NCBI GenBank assembly: GCA_964610025.1
Contig: CAZSTX010000034.1
Span: 1-21,829 of the forward strand
Reading direction: 5' to 3'
Source: UBA5266 sp964610025
Lineage (GTDB): Bacteria; Bacteroidota; Bacteroidia; Bacteroidales; WCHB1-69
Length of the DNA stretch: 21,829 nucleotides
The position numbers and the translations under genes were made by a program. Shown here piece by piece: positions 7,973-15,552 of the stretch (the first letter of the stretch is position 1; each line of letters begins with the position of its first letter). Under the pieces are notes generated by a model. That model did no database searches. It saw only the letters and a list, made by a program, of their open reading frames with translations, and had not been told where the DNA came from.

Positions 7973-9475
7973 ATGAATAGGTCTTATAATAAATGGAAAT
8001 GGTTATTATTTACTGGGACGACTATCATATTTATTCTCATTATATGGTATTCTAATCTCATTATAGACGATATTGCACAAGAAGAAAGAAATAAAATAAA
8101 AATATGGGCAAATGCCATTCAAAAAAAAGCAAGTTTAATAAAATATACGAATGAATTTTTTAAAACAATCGAAGAGGAAGAACTGTACAAAGCTAATATT
8201 ATGGCAAAAGCATTTCAACGCATCAACAATGCTTCGCCTTATGAAAACATTTCTTTTTATATAGAATTAATATCAGAAAACAAATCCATTCCATACATAT
8301 TAGCTGATGCAGATGGTAATATATCGGCTACAAAAAATTTAGATTCCAATTATTTAAAATCTATTGACACTCCGGCAAAACTTTTTGAAATTTTAAAAAA
8401 AGAAAACTATGGTGTTATACCCATCAATTACTATAAAAACTATTACGTCTATTTATATTACAAAGAATCTTATATTTACTCTCAACTTCGTGAAGTTTTT
8501 AACGATATTTTAGAAAGTTTTCTTACCGAAATTGTAGCAAACTCGTCGAATGTTCCCGTTATTGTAACCGACTCTAACAAAAAAAATATCATCGCATATG
8601 GCAACATTGACACATCAATAATCGCTTCGCCTGACCTTTTAGCTCAAACTATTACAGCAATGGAATATGTAAATCTACCCATAAAAATTTCTCTTGGAGC
8701 AAATAACGAAGGATACGTTTTTTACCAAGGTTCCTATTTATTAAAAAGATTACGCATTTTTCCTATTATTCAATTTGCTTTAGTATTAATCTTCTTTTTC
8801 ATAGCTTATTTATTATTTAGTTATGCATGGAAATCTGAACAAAACCAAGTGTGGGTAGGTATGTCAAAAGAAACAGCACATCAATTAGGCACCCCTTTAT
8901 CATCTCTACTCGCTTGGATAGAACTATTGCGTTCCGAAAATATTGATCAAAACATTCTGAAAGAAATGGAAAAAGACATTTCGCGTTTAGAAACTACAGC
9001 TCAACGTTTTTCTAAAATAGGCTCAACTCCAAATTTAAAAACAGAAAATATTCAAGAAATAATTAGCAACTTTATTGATTATTTCAAAGATAGAACTTCT
9101 TCTAAAATTCAATTCAAATTATTACTTCCTGAAAACACTATTTTTATCAATATCAACAAATACCTTTTCGAGTGGGTAATCGAAAATTTATGTAAAAATG
9201 CTGTCGATGCTATGAATGGAGAAGGCGTTATCACCATTTATTTAACAGAACATAAAAGGTACATTTGTATTGAAATTCAAGACACAGGAAAAGGAATAGA
9301 TAGCAAATACCAAAAGAAAATATTCAAGCCCGGATTCACAACTAAAAATAGAGGGTGGGGATTAGGATTAACTTTATCGTTAAGAATTGTAAAAAATTAC
9401 CACAAAGGAAAAATTGAAGTTAGAAAACCCATATCAAATAAAGGAACTATTTTCAGAATAAAACTAAAAAAATAA
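7973..9475 (+). CDS. Orphan transmembrane sensor histidine kinase
   Basis: The 500-residue protein has TM1 about 10-31, an extracytoplasmic sensor region about 32-262, TM2 about 263-285, then a short linker and the kinase core. The H-box is ETAHQLGTPLSSL with the likely phospho-accepting H303. The ATP-binding domain shows the N-box ENLCKNAVDAM (N409), G1 box DTGKGI (D437) and G2 box GWGLGL (461-466). No HAMP domain is obvious between TM2 and the H-box. No response regulator is encoded in the window, so its partner must be elsewhere. The sensor region resembles no ligand-binding fold I can name. The upstream 110 bases hold no clear -7 element, so the promoter is unresolved. Confidence 0.93.
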   Translation: MNRSYNKWKWLLFTGTTIIFILIIWYSNLIIDDIAQEERNKIKIWANAIQKKASLIKYTNEFFKTIEEEELYKANIMAKAFQRINNASPYENISFYIELISENKSIPYILADADGNISATKNLDSNYLKSIDTPAKLFEILKKENYGVIPINYYKNYYVYLYYKESYIYSQLREVFNDILESFLTEIVANSSNVPVIVTDSNKKNIIAYGNIDTSIIASPDLLAQTITAMEYVNLPIKISLGANNEGYVFYQGSYLLKRLRIFPIIQFALVLIFFFIAYLLFSYAWKSEQNQVWVGMSKETAHQLGTPLSSLLAWIELLRSENIDQNILKEMEKDISRLETTAQRFSKIGSTPNLKTENIQEIISNFIDYFKDRTSSKIQFKLLLPENTIFININKYLFEWVIENLCKNAVDAMNGEGVITIYLTEHKRYICIEIQDTGKGIDSKYQKKIFKPGFTTKNRGWGLGLTLSLRIVKNYHKGKIEVRKPISNKGTIFRIKLKK

Positions 9476-9507
9476 ATTATTTTATATACATATAAATAAA
9501 AAATATG

Positions 9508-9515
9508 TATTTTTG
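9508..9515 (+). promoter_or_regulatory. Candidate -7 element TATTTTTG for the TPR-OmpA operon
   Basis: The site matches TAnnTTTG and is followed by CA. It lies 84 bases before the ATG at 9600, giving a leader of about 75-80 bases. No good -33 element is visible. Confidence 0.55.
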
Positions 9516-9599
9516 CAAAAATTTTAATATTAACACAATAGGGTTCTTATATAAACAGTTTAATTTTAAACACTTAACTACAATTCAACATTTAATAAT

Positions 9600-10658
9600 A
9601 TGAAAAAATATTTTCTTTTTATACTCATAGTATTTTTACAATTTTCTTTTGCATACGGACAAAAAAAAGAAAAAGTTATTGTCATAAAATCAACCGAGCA
9701 TCAAGCAGAAGAACTCTATAACGATGCTGTCAAAAATTATGAAGCAAAACAATATACCGAAGCTATCGATTTGATTAATCAATCTTTAAAGGTAAATAAT
9801 ACACTTTCTTACACTTATCATTTATTAGCTACTATTCATCAAGAAATGGGAAACAAACAAGCTGCTATTCAAACATTGCAGCAATACGGAGAAGCTACCA
9901 ATCAAAAAGATACAGCAGCTTATATGATAGCTCAACTATTTTATGATGATAACGATTTAGATTCTGCCACCATTTATTTAGCTCATTGCACAACTAAAAA
10001 CCCCTCTTATTACAACGCTTTTTATTTACAAGGAATGATAGAGTTTGAAGAAAAAAAATACGAAAATGCTATCAATAGTTTTACCAAAGTAATAGAACTA
10101 GTACCTACCCTTGCCGATGCCTTCAACGACAGAGCAAGTGCAAAACGTATGTTAGAAAAATACCAAGAAGCCATTGAAGATTACAGTGCAGCTATTATTT
10201 TAAAAAAAGAAAAAGCAATTTATTACAACAACCGTGGAAGTGCTAAAATGAAATTAGAAAATTTCAAAGATGCTATTGACGATTATACTGCCGCAATTAT
10301 ATTAGATTCTAATTGCTACCTTGCCATCAACAACAGAGGCATTGCTAAATTAGAAAACAAAGATTATAAAGGAGCCATAGAAGACTTTACTTTGTGTCTT
10401 AAAAAGAAAAGCGATTATTATACAGCCATTAACAACAGAGGGATAGCCAATTACAAAGCCAAAAGATACAAAGAAGCTATCGATGATTTTAACATCTTCA
10501 TATCAAACAATCCTTTAGAAGCTTCGGCTTATTTGCACAGAGGCAATACAAAAGAAATGCTAAGAGACAATGAAGGTGCATGCAACGACTGGAAAAAAGC
10601 AGCCGAATTAGGCATTGAAGAAGCAAAAACTTATGTAAAAAAACAATGTAATAATTAA
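9600..10658 (+). CDS. Exported tetratricopeptide-repeat protein
   Basis: This 352-residue protein has a signal peptide (cleavage near AYG|Q at 21/22), then about eight consecutive TPR units from about 35 to the end. The repeats show the usual A/G8-Y11-A20-P32 style pattern, for example YNDAVKNYEAKQYTEAIDLI and the near-identical units with YNNRGSAKMKLENFKDAIDDY and INNRGIANYKAKRYKEAIDD. Such proteins are binding scaffolds, here in the periplasm. The OmpA-family gene follows after 36 bases on the same strand, so an envelope complex between the two is a reasonable inference. No catalytic motif is present. Confidence 0.88.
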   Translation: MKKYFLFILIVFLQFSFAYGQKKEKVIVIKSTEHQAEELYNDAVKNYEAKQYTEAIDLINQSLKVNNTLSYTYHLLATIHQEMGNKQAAIQTLQQYGEATNQKDTAAYMIAQLFYDDNDLDSATIYLAHCTTKNPSYYNAFYLQGMIEFEEKKYENAINSFTKVIELVPTLADAFNDRASAKRMLEKYQEAIEDYSAAIILKKEKAIYYNNRGSAKMKLENFKDAIDDYTAAIILDSNCYLAINNRGIAKLENKDYKGAIEDFTLCLKKKSDYYTAINNRGIANYKAKRYKEAIDDFNIFISNNPLEASAYLHRGNTKEMLRDNEGACNDWKKAAELGIEEAKTYVKKQCNN

Positions 10659-10694
10659 TAAATAATGTAATTAATATCCAAATTATAAGTCGTA

Positions 10695-12707
10695 ATGAAA
10701 AAAATAATCACCACTATTATTTTATTGAATTTCTTTTCATTTCTTTTCTCTCAAAATGTAAGCTTCACTAAAGCCGCATTTCCTGATAAAGGAAAAGAAT
10801 TAAAAACAGCACTCAACAATATAAAAAAAGGAAATAAAGCCTTTGAAAAAGATTTTGACAGTAAAACAGCATGTGTTTACTATTTAAAAGCGAATGAATT
10901 TAACCCCAACAATGCCGAATTAAACTATAAAATATTTCTCTGTTATAGTAATCTTAAAAAGAAAGAAAAAGGATTTGCTTATTTAGACAAAGCTTTTCAA
11001 CTAGACTCGAATCTTAATGCCGATATAATTTTTTATAAAGGTACTATGTGTCAATATTATTATAATTTCGATACTGCTATTTATTATTTTACTATAGCAC
11101 GAAGCATGAGAGAAAAAGCCATACAACATATCAACGAATGTAATAACGGAAAACAAATGTTAGAAAACGAAGTGCGTTGTTTTATCGACAATCTCGGAGA
11201 AAATATCAACTCAGAAGCAGACGATTATAATCCCATCATTACTGCCGATGGAAAAACAATGTATTTCACCTCGCGAAGAGAAGGCAACCGCATTAAACTT
11301 GCTGCAGATGGACGCTATTACGAAAACATCTATGTTGCTGAAAAAGACAGCAACAACCAATGGATGAAAGCAAAATTGGTAGAAGAATTAAATGCCTCTG
11401 AAACACACAACGCTGCACAAGGGCTATCAAACGATGGACTTAAAATCATTATCTACCGTAACGAAAACGCAGGAGACCTTTATGAAGCACAAAAGAAAAA
11501 AAATAAATTTACGAAACCTAAACCTATAAAAACCATTAACAAAGATGATTCTCACAAAACATCTGCCTCCTACTCTTTTGATAATAAAACCTTGTATTTT
11601 TGTTCTGACCGTGAAAACTCCGAAGACAATCACAACATTTACAAAGCAACAAAAGATATGAAAGATAGATGGAGTAAAGTAGAAATTTTAGGAAGTACCA
11701 TCAACAGTGCTAAAGACGAAAATTGTGTGTTTGCACATCCAGATGGAAAAACCATTTATTTTAGCTCTAATGGACATAATGGCATGGGAGGTTACGATAT
11801 TTATTATGCTACTTTTGAAAATGGAAATTGGACATATCCTACCAACGTAGGCTATCCAATAAATACACCCGGAGACGATAGCTATTTTGTAATTACTGCC
11901 GACGGTAAATATGGTTTTTATTCATCTGACAAAACCGGTGGATACGGAAATAACGATATCTATATGATTACTTTTCTTGGTCCTGAAAAACTGTTTGTTT
12001 ACAATACAGAAAACAATCTATTAGCCAATGCTGTAAAATCGTTTCTTGATAGTAAAACAATTAAATCAATTGAATTAGAAGCGCCTAAACTTACTCTCCT
12101 AAAAGGAAAAGTAATTGACGAAGACACAAAAGAACCTTTATTTGCTAATATCGAATTATATAATTTAAGTACTGATGAACTATTAGCCACTTTCGAATCA
12201 AACGAAGAAACAGGACGTTTTCTACTCTCATTACCCTCAGGTAAAAATTATAGTGTCAACGTAAAAGCAGAAGGTTATTTATTCCTTTCTCAAAATTTCA
12301 ACCTCCCCGACTCTGCAAGCTACCAAGAAATAGAACAAACCATAGAATTGAAAAAACTAGTAGTAGGAAAAGAAATCGTTCTCAATAACATTTTCTTTGA
12401 ATTTAATAAAGCTACACTGCTAAAAGAATCGAAAATAGAATTAGATAATGTATATAAATTATTGATTGAGAATCCGAAAATATATGTAGAAATTTCAGGG
12501 CATACCGACAATGTAGGCTCTGCAGCTTACAACAACAAGCTATCACAAGAAAGAGCCAACTCTGTTGTCAAATACTTAATAGAAAAAGGTATTGAAAAAG
12601 AAAGATTAACAGCAGCTGGTTATGGATTTAGCAAGCCAATAGCTCCTAATACCTCCGAAGAAGGACGTCAGAAAAATAGACGTACAGAATTTAAAATTGT
12701 GAAATAA
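10695..12707 (+). CDS. Second PorE-like OmpA-family protein (TPR, PD40 propeller, CRD, OmpA)
   Basis: This is a 670-residue exported protein: signal peptide 1-19; TPR-like helices about 40-150; PD40 propeller about 170-425 with motifs such as ITADGKTMYFTSRREG, HPDGKTIYFSSNG and GGYDIYYAT; carboxypeptidase-regulatory-like domain about 467-552; and OmpA domain about 560-670 with GHTDNVGS, peptidoglycan-contact residues D605 and R620, and a terminal NRRTEFKIVK. Length and domain order match P. gingivalis PorE more closely than the 839-residue paralogue at 1372-3891, because there is no extra C-terminal domain. It probably anchors an envelope complex to peptidoglycan. It is co-directional with the TPR gene 36 bases upstream. 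Which of the two, if either, is the true PorE orthologue needs a phylogeny. Confidence 0.9.
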   Translation: MKKIITTIILLNFFSFLFSQNVSFTKAAFPDKGKELKTALNNIKKGNKAFEKDFDSKTACVYYLKANEFNPNNAELNYKIFLCYSNLKKKEKGFAYLDKAFQLDSNLNADIIFYKGTMCQYYYNFDTAIYYFTIARSMREKAIQHINECNNGKQMLENEVRCFIDNLGENINSEADDYNPIITADGKTMYFTSRREGNRIKLAADGRYYENIYVAEKDSNNQWMKAKLVEELNASETHNAAQGLSNDGLKIIIYRNENAGDLYEAQKKKNKFTKPKPIKTINKDDSHKTSASYSFDNKTLYFCSDRENSEDNHNIYKATKDMKDRWSKVEILGSTINSAKDENCVFAHPDGKTIYFSSNGHNGMGGYDIYYATFENGNWTYPTNVGYPINTPGDDSYFVITADGKYGFYSSDKTGGYGNNDIYMITFLGPEKLFVYNTENNLLANAVKSFLDSKTIKSIELEAPKLTLLKGKVIDEDTKEPLFANIELYNLSTDELLATFESNEETGRFLLSLPSGKNYSVNVKAEGYLFLSQNFNLPDSASYQEIEQTIELKKLVVGKEIVLNNIFFEFNKATLLKESKIELDNVYKLLIENPKIYVEISGHTDNVGSAAYNNKLSQERANSVVKYLIEKGIEKERLTAAGYGFSKPIAPNTSEEGRQKNRRTEFKIVK

Positions 12708-12731
12708 AAAAAACGCCTTGTTACAGCGTTT
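12705..12731 (-). terminator. Intrinsic terminator of the carbamate kinase gene
   Basis: The stem AAACGC/GCGTTT (12711-12716 and 12726-12731) has a 9-base loop and, read on the minus strand, is followed by eight T in a row (12706-12713, partly in the stem). That T-run overlaps the TAA of the convergent OmpA gene (12705-12707). On the plus strand the tail is GAAAAAG, so termination in that direction looks weak. Confidence 0.75.
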
Positions 12732-12776
12732 GAAAAAGTAAATTTCAGAAAAATTTCATACAGAAATACTGAATAT

Positions 12777-13721
12777 TTAAGCAATGATTTGAGTGCCATT
12801 ATTAGGTTTTCCTAATGATTCAGCTTCTGTAATAATACATTTTTTTCCACCATTTTCAATAAAATAAATAGCTGCTCGTATTTTAGGTGCCATAGAACCT
12901 TCCGTAAAATGCCCTTCTGCTAAATATTGTTTAGCCTCTGCCACATTGATAATATCTAAAGATTTTTCGTTAAGCTGACGAAAATTAATACAAACTTTAG
13001 GAACATCTGTTAAAATATAAAACTCATCAGCTTTTATACTAACTGCTAACAAAGAAGATGCTAAATCTTTATCTATCACTGCATCAACACCTTTTAATTC
13101 ACCTTGTGCTGTTTTGCAAACAGGGATTCCGCCTCCTCCAACTGTAATTACAATATAACCTCTACGAGCCAAATCTTCAACAACTTCCTGATTATTAATA
13201 AACAATGGTTTTGGAGAAGCTACAACTCTTCGCCAACCGTTGCCTTTAGGATCTAAAGCAAAAGTGTAAGTAGGATTTTTTTGTTGAATGCTTTCTTTTT
13301 GCTCATCGGTATAATATAGACCTATGGGCTTAGAAGGCTGTTGAAATGCTTTATCTTTATTATCTACAAGTACTTGTGTTACAATTGCAATAATAGCTCT
13401 GTTGATATTATTTTTCTTTAAAACATTTTTAAATTGCTGTTCAATCACATAACCTATAAATCCTTGCGAATAAGCTCCACAAATATCCATAGGCATTTCT
13501 GGAATACCATACATTTTTTCTCCTGCATCTACTTGCAACAATATATTACCAACTTGTGGACCATTCCCATGCCCTATCACAAGGCGATAATCACGTTTTA
13601 TTAAATCCAACAAACTTTCACAGGTTTTAAACACATTTGCCTTTTGCTGCTCAATAGTTCCACGCTCGCCAGCCCTTAATAACGCATTTCCTCCAAAGGC
13701 TACAACTGCTAATTTACTCAT
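12777..13721 (-). CDS. arcC: Carbamate kinase
   Basis: This 314-residue protein has the full length of the family and its signatures: AFGGNALLRAGE at the N-terminus, VIGHGNGPQVGNILLQ, VTQVLVD, DPKGNGWRRVVASPKP, VITVGGGGIPV, GVDAVIDKDLAS, ILTDVPKV and the FTEGSMAPKIRAAI loop. It transfers phosphate from carbamoyl phosphate to ADP, making ATP in the cytosol. It usually sits with arginine deiminase or ornithine carbamoyltransferase genes; neither is present here. It is divergent from tryptophanase, suggesting a local amino-acid catabolism theme. Likely promoter at 13755-13762, terminator at 12705-12731. Confidence 0.96.
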   Translation of the reverse strand: MSKLAVVAFGGNALLRAGERGTIEQQKANVFKTCESLLDLIKRDYRLVIGHGNGPQVGNILLQVDAGEKMYGIPEMPMDICGAYSQGFIGYVIEQQFKNVLKKNNINRAIIAIVTQVLVDNKDKAFQQPSKPIGLYYTDEQKESIQQKNPTYTFALDPKGNGWRRVVASPKPLFINNQEVVEDLARRGYIVITVGGGGIPVCKTAQGELKGVDAVIDKDLASSLLAVSIKADEFYILTDVPKVCINFRQLNEKSLDIINVAEAKQYLAEGHFTEGSMAPKIRAAIYFIENGGKKCIITEAESLGKPNNGTQIIA

Positions 13722-13733
13722 ATAGAATATTTT

Positions 13734-13809
13734 TATTTATGTTTTTTTGAAAAGCAAAAGTACATTTTTTTTTAAGAAAGTATAAAAATATTTATGTTTT
13801 TTTTGAAAA
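13734..13809. repeat. Direct repeat TATTTATG-T(7/8)-GAAAA flanking the arcC promoter
   Basis: Two near-identical copies lie at 13734-13753 and 13789-13809, 55 bases apart start to start, differing only by one T. The first sits in the presumed arcC leader, the second upstream of its -7 element, so they bracket the promoter. They are low-complexity, so chance similarity is possible. Confidence 0.5.
13755..13762 (-). promoter_or_regulatory. Candidate -7 element TACTTTTG for arcC
   Basis: The minus-strand reading matches TAnnTTTG and is followed by C. It lies 34 bases upstream of the arcC ATG. No convincing -33 element is seen. Confidence 0.6.
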
Positions 13810-14048
13810 AATAAATACCTAAAATCCACGACTTGTATTCAATTTCCATGTTTATTAAAAATAAACATAAACTGGCTTTACAAAGATTAACAAAACAATA
13901 AAACAAAAGTAAAATTTAGCATACCTGTAAGACTTTATTAAAATTTCAACTTACTAAGATTATATATAAAACACCATTTTAATTCAGAAAGATAGAAATA
14001 ATATTAGTTTTTTTTAGAAAAACACTTCTATTGTATTTGAAAAAATAG

Positions 14049-14056
14049 TACTTTTG
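14049..14056 (+). promoter_or_regulatory. Candidate -7 element TACTTTTG for tryptophanase
   Basis: The site matches TAnnTTTG, 67 bases before the tnaA ATG. It is the only plus-strand match in the divergent region. It is followed by T rather than the usual C. Confidence 0.6.
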
Positions 14057-14086
14057 TCTTTTAGTTTTTTCACTAAAAAACAAGAC
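14056..14086 (+). promoter_or_regulatory. Dyad at the presumed 5' end of the tnaA leader
   Basis: GTCTT (14056-14060) and GTTTTTT (14064-14070) pair with AAGAC (14082-14086) and AAAAAAC (14075-14081), leaving a 3-base bulge and a 4-base loop. Transcription should begin near 14062, so only the inner part would be in RNA; the whole could instead be a DNA dyad. Confidence 0.4.
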
Positions 14087-14122
14087 TCTATAAATCAGAA
14101 AAATAATTTAAAATAATACAAT

Positions 14123-15496
14123 ATGGAATTACCTTTTGCAGAATCTTGGAAAATTAAAATGGTTGAGCCTATCCATAAAAGCACACGTGCCGAGCGTGAA
14201 AAATGGATAAAAGCAGCTCATAACAACGTATTTCAATTAAAAGCAGAACAAGTATATATAGATTTACTGACCGATTCAGGCACTAATGCAATGAGTGACA
14301 GGCAATGGGCTGGTATGATGATAGGAGACGAAAGCTATGCTGGCGCTAGTTCTTATTTTAAAATGAAAGAAACAATTAATACTATTACAGGTTTTGAATA
14401 TGTTCTACCAACACATCAAGGGAGAGCCGCCGAAAATGTGTTATTCTCTTGTTTGATTAAAGAAGGCGATATAGTACCGGGCAATTCGCATTTTGATACT
14501 ACAAAAGGACATATAGAATCGCGCAAAGCCTATGCTATTGATTGTACAATTGACGAAGCTCAAGACACACAACTTGAAATCCCTTTTAAAGGCAATGTAG
14601 ACCCAGTAAAACTCGAAAAATGCTTAGCCGAAAACACTGATAAAATACCCTTTATTATTGTTACAATCACGAACAATACAGCGGGTGGTCAACCTGTTTC
14701 TATGGAAAACTTACGAGAAGTCAAAAAAATAGCCGATAAATACAAAAAAACCATACTCTTCGACTCTGCTCGTTTTGCTGAAAATGCATATTTTATAAAA
14801 GTGAGAGAAAAAGGATATGAAAATAAAACAATTAAAGAAATATGCAAAGAAATGTTTACCTATGCCGACGGCATGACAATGAGCGCTAAAAAAGATGCAG
14901 TGGTAAATATGGGAGGATTTATAGCTACTCAAAAAAAAGAATGGTATGATAAAGCAAAAGTATTTGGAATTATTTACGAAGGCTATATTACCTACGGAGG
15001 TATGAGTGGACGAGATATGAATGCTTTAGCAATAGGATTAGACGAAAATACAGAATTTGAAAATTTAGAAACACGTATTAAACAAATAGCTTATTTAGCA
15101 CAACGTTTAGACGAATTTGGGATCCCCTATCAACGCCCTGCTGGTGGTCATGCTATCTTTGTTGACGCATCAAGAGTTTTAACCAAAGTGCCAAAAGAAG
15201 AATTTCCTGCTCAAACATTAACAATAGAACTCTATCTTGAAGCAGGTATAAGAGGCTGTGAAATTGGCTACCTTTTAGCCGACCGAGACCCAATAACACG
15301 TCAAAATCGCTTTGGAGGAAATGACTTTTTACGATTAGCTATTCCAAGAAGGGTTTATACCAACAATCATATGGATGTAATTGCCGTAGCTTTAAAAAAT
15401 GTTTACGACAGAAAAGAACAAATAACCAGAGGATTAAAAATTACTTGGGAAGCCGATATAATGCGACATTTTACCGTACAACTCGAACGTTTATAA
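14123..15496 (+). CDS. tnaA: Tryptophanase (tryptophan indole-lyase)
   Basis: This 457-residue PLP enzyme splits tryptophan into indole, pyruvate and ammonia. Family signatures are LLTDSGTNAMS, PTHQGRAAEN, DSARFAENAYF and the PLP-binding lysine K257 in MSAKKDA. It is told from tyrosine phenol-lyase by three substrate-site positions: D125 (in HFDTTKGH, where the lyase has Thr), I381 in E-I-G (where the lyase has Arg), and H449 in MRHFT (where the lyase has Phe). All three follow tryptophanase. No TnaC-like leader peptide with a Trp codon is visible, unlike in E. coli. A weak terminator and a SemiSWEET gene follow. It points to indole production and amino-acid fermentation. Confidence 0.96.
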   Translation: MELPFAESWKIKMVEPIHKSTRAEREKWIKAAHNNVFQLKAEQVYIDLLTDSGTNAMSDRQWAGMMIGDESYAGASSYFKMKETINTITGFEYVLPTHQGRAAENVLFSCLIKEGDIVPGNSHFDTTKGHIESRKAYAIDCTIDEAQDTQLEIPFKGNVDPVKLEKCLAENTDKIPFIIVTITNNTAGGQPVSMENLREVKKIADKYKKTILFDSARFAENAYFIKVREKGYENKTIKEICKEMFTYADGMTMSAKKDAVVNMGGFIATQKKEWYDKAKVFGIIYEGYITYGGMSGRDMNALAIGLDENTEFENLETRIKQIAYLAQRLDEFGIPYQRPAGGHAIFVDASRVLTKVPKEEFPAQTLTIELYLEAGIRGCEIGYLLADRDPITRQNRFGGNDFLRLAIPRRVYTNNHMDVIAVALKNVYDRKEQITRGLKITWEADIMRHFTVQLERL

Positions 15497-15508
15497 AAAA
15501 ACAAATTG

Positions 15509-15542
15509 AAAAGGAGCATGCAATTACATTCTCCTTTTTTTT
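15509..15542 (+). terminator. Weak intrinsic terminator or attenuator between tnaA and the SemiSWEET gene
   Basis: An 8-bp stem (AAAAGGAG 15509-15516 with CTCCTTTT 15531-15538) has a 14-base loop and runs into eight T. The downstream ATG lies at 15553, so this may end most tnaA transcripts while letting some through. Confidence 0.65.
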
Positions 15543-15552
15543 ATATAAAAAA

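Larger units (their letters stand above)
13722..14122. other. 401-bp divergent intergenic region between arcC and tnaA
   Basis: This AT-rich stretch has no credible gene. It holds an arcC-facing -7 element (13755-13762), a second minus-strand match CAAAAGTA (13904-13911), a 20-21 bp direct repeat (13734-13753 and 13789-13809), and on the tnaA side a TAGAA-N6-TTCTA dyad (14015-14030), a -7 element (14049-14056) and a dyad in the early leader (14056-14086). The only small plus-strand ORF of note, about 17 codons starting near 13849, has no Trp codon and lies upstream of the tnaA -7 element. Confidence 0.7.

Noticed and set aside
9558..9571. GTTTAA-TT-TTAAAC dyad in the leader of the TPR gene
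   Set aside because: Very AT-rich with a two-base centre and located after the presumed transcription start; a chance dyad is likely in this composition.
10140..10500. Repeated DNA segments inside the TPR gene
   Set aside because: They reflect the repeated TPR protein motif (NNRG, AIDDY) rather than a mobile or regulatory repeat.
13849..13902. Short ORF upstream of tnaA as a TnaC-like leader peptide
   Set aside because: It has no Trp codon, lies upstream of the only plausible tnaA -7 element, and is separated from tnaA by more than 200 bases.
14123..15496. Tyrosine phenol-lyase instead of tryptophanase
   Set aside because: The discriminating positions D125, I381 and H449 all follow tryptophanase rather than the Thr, Arg and Phe of tyrosine phenol-lyase.
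15445..15552. Longer N-terminus for the SemiSWEET protein overlapping the end of tnaA
   Set aside because: The added residues are the out-of-frame end of tnaA plus terminator sequence, with no membrane character; ATG 15553 gives a standard three-helix protein.
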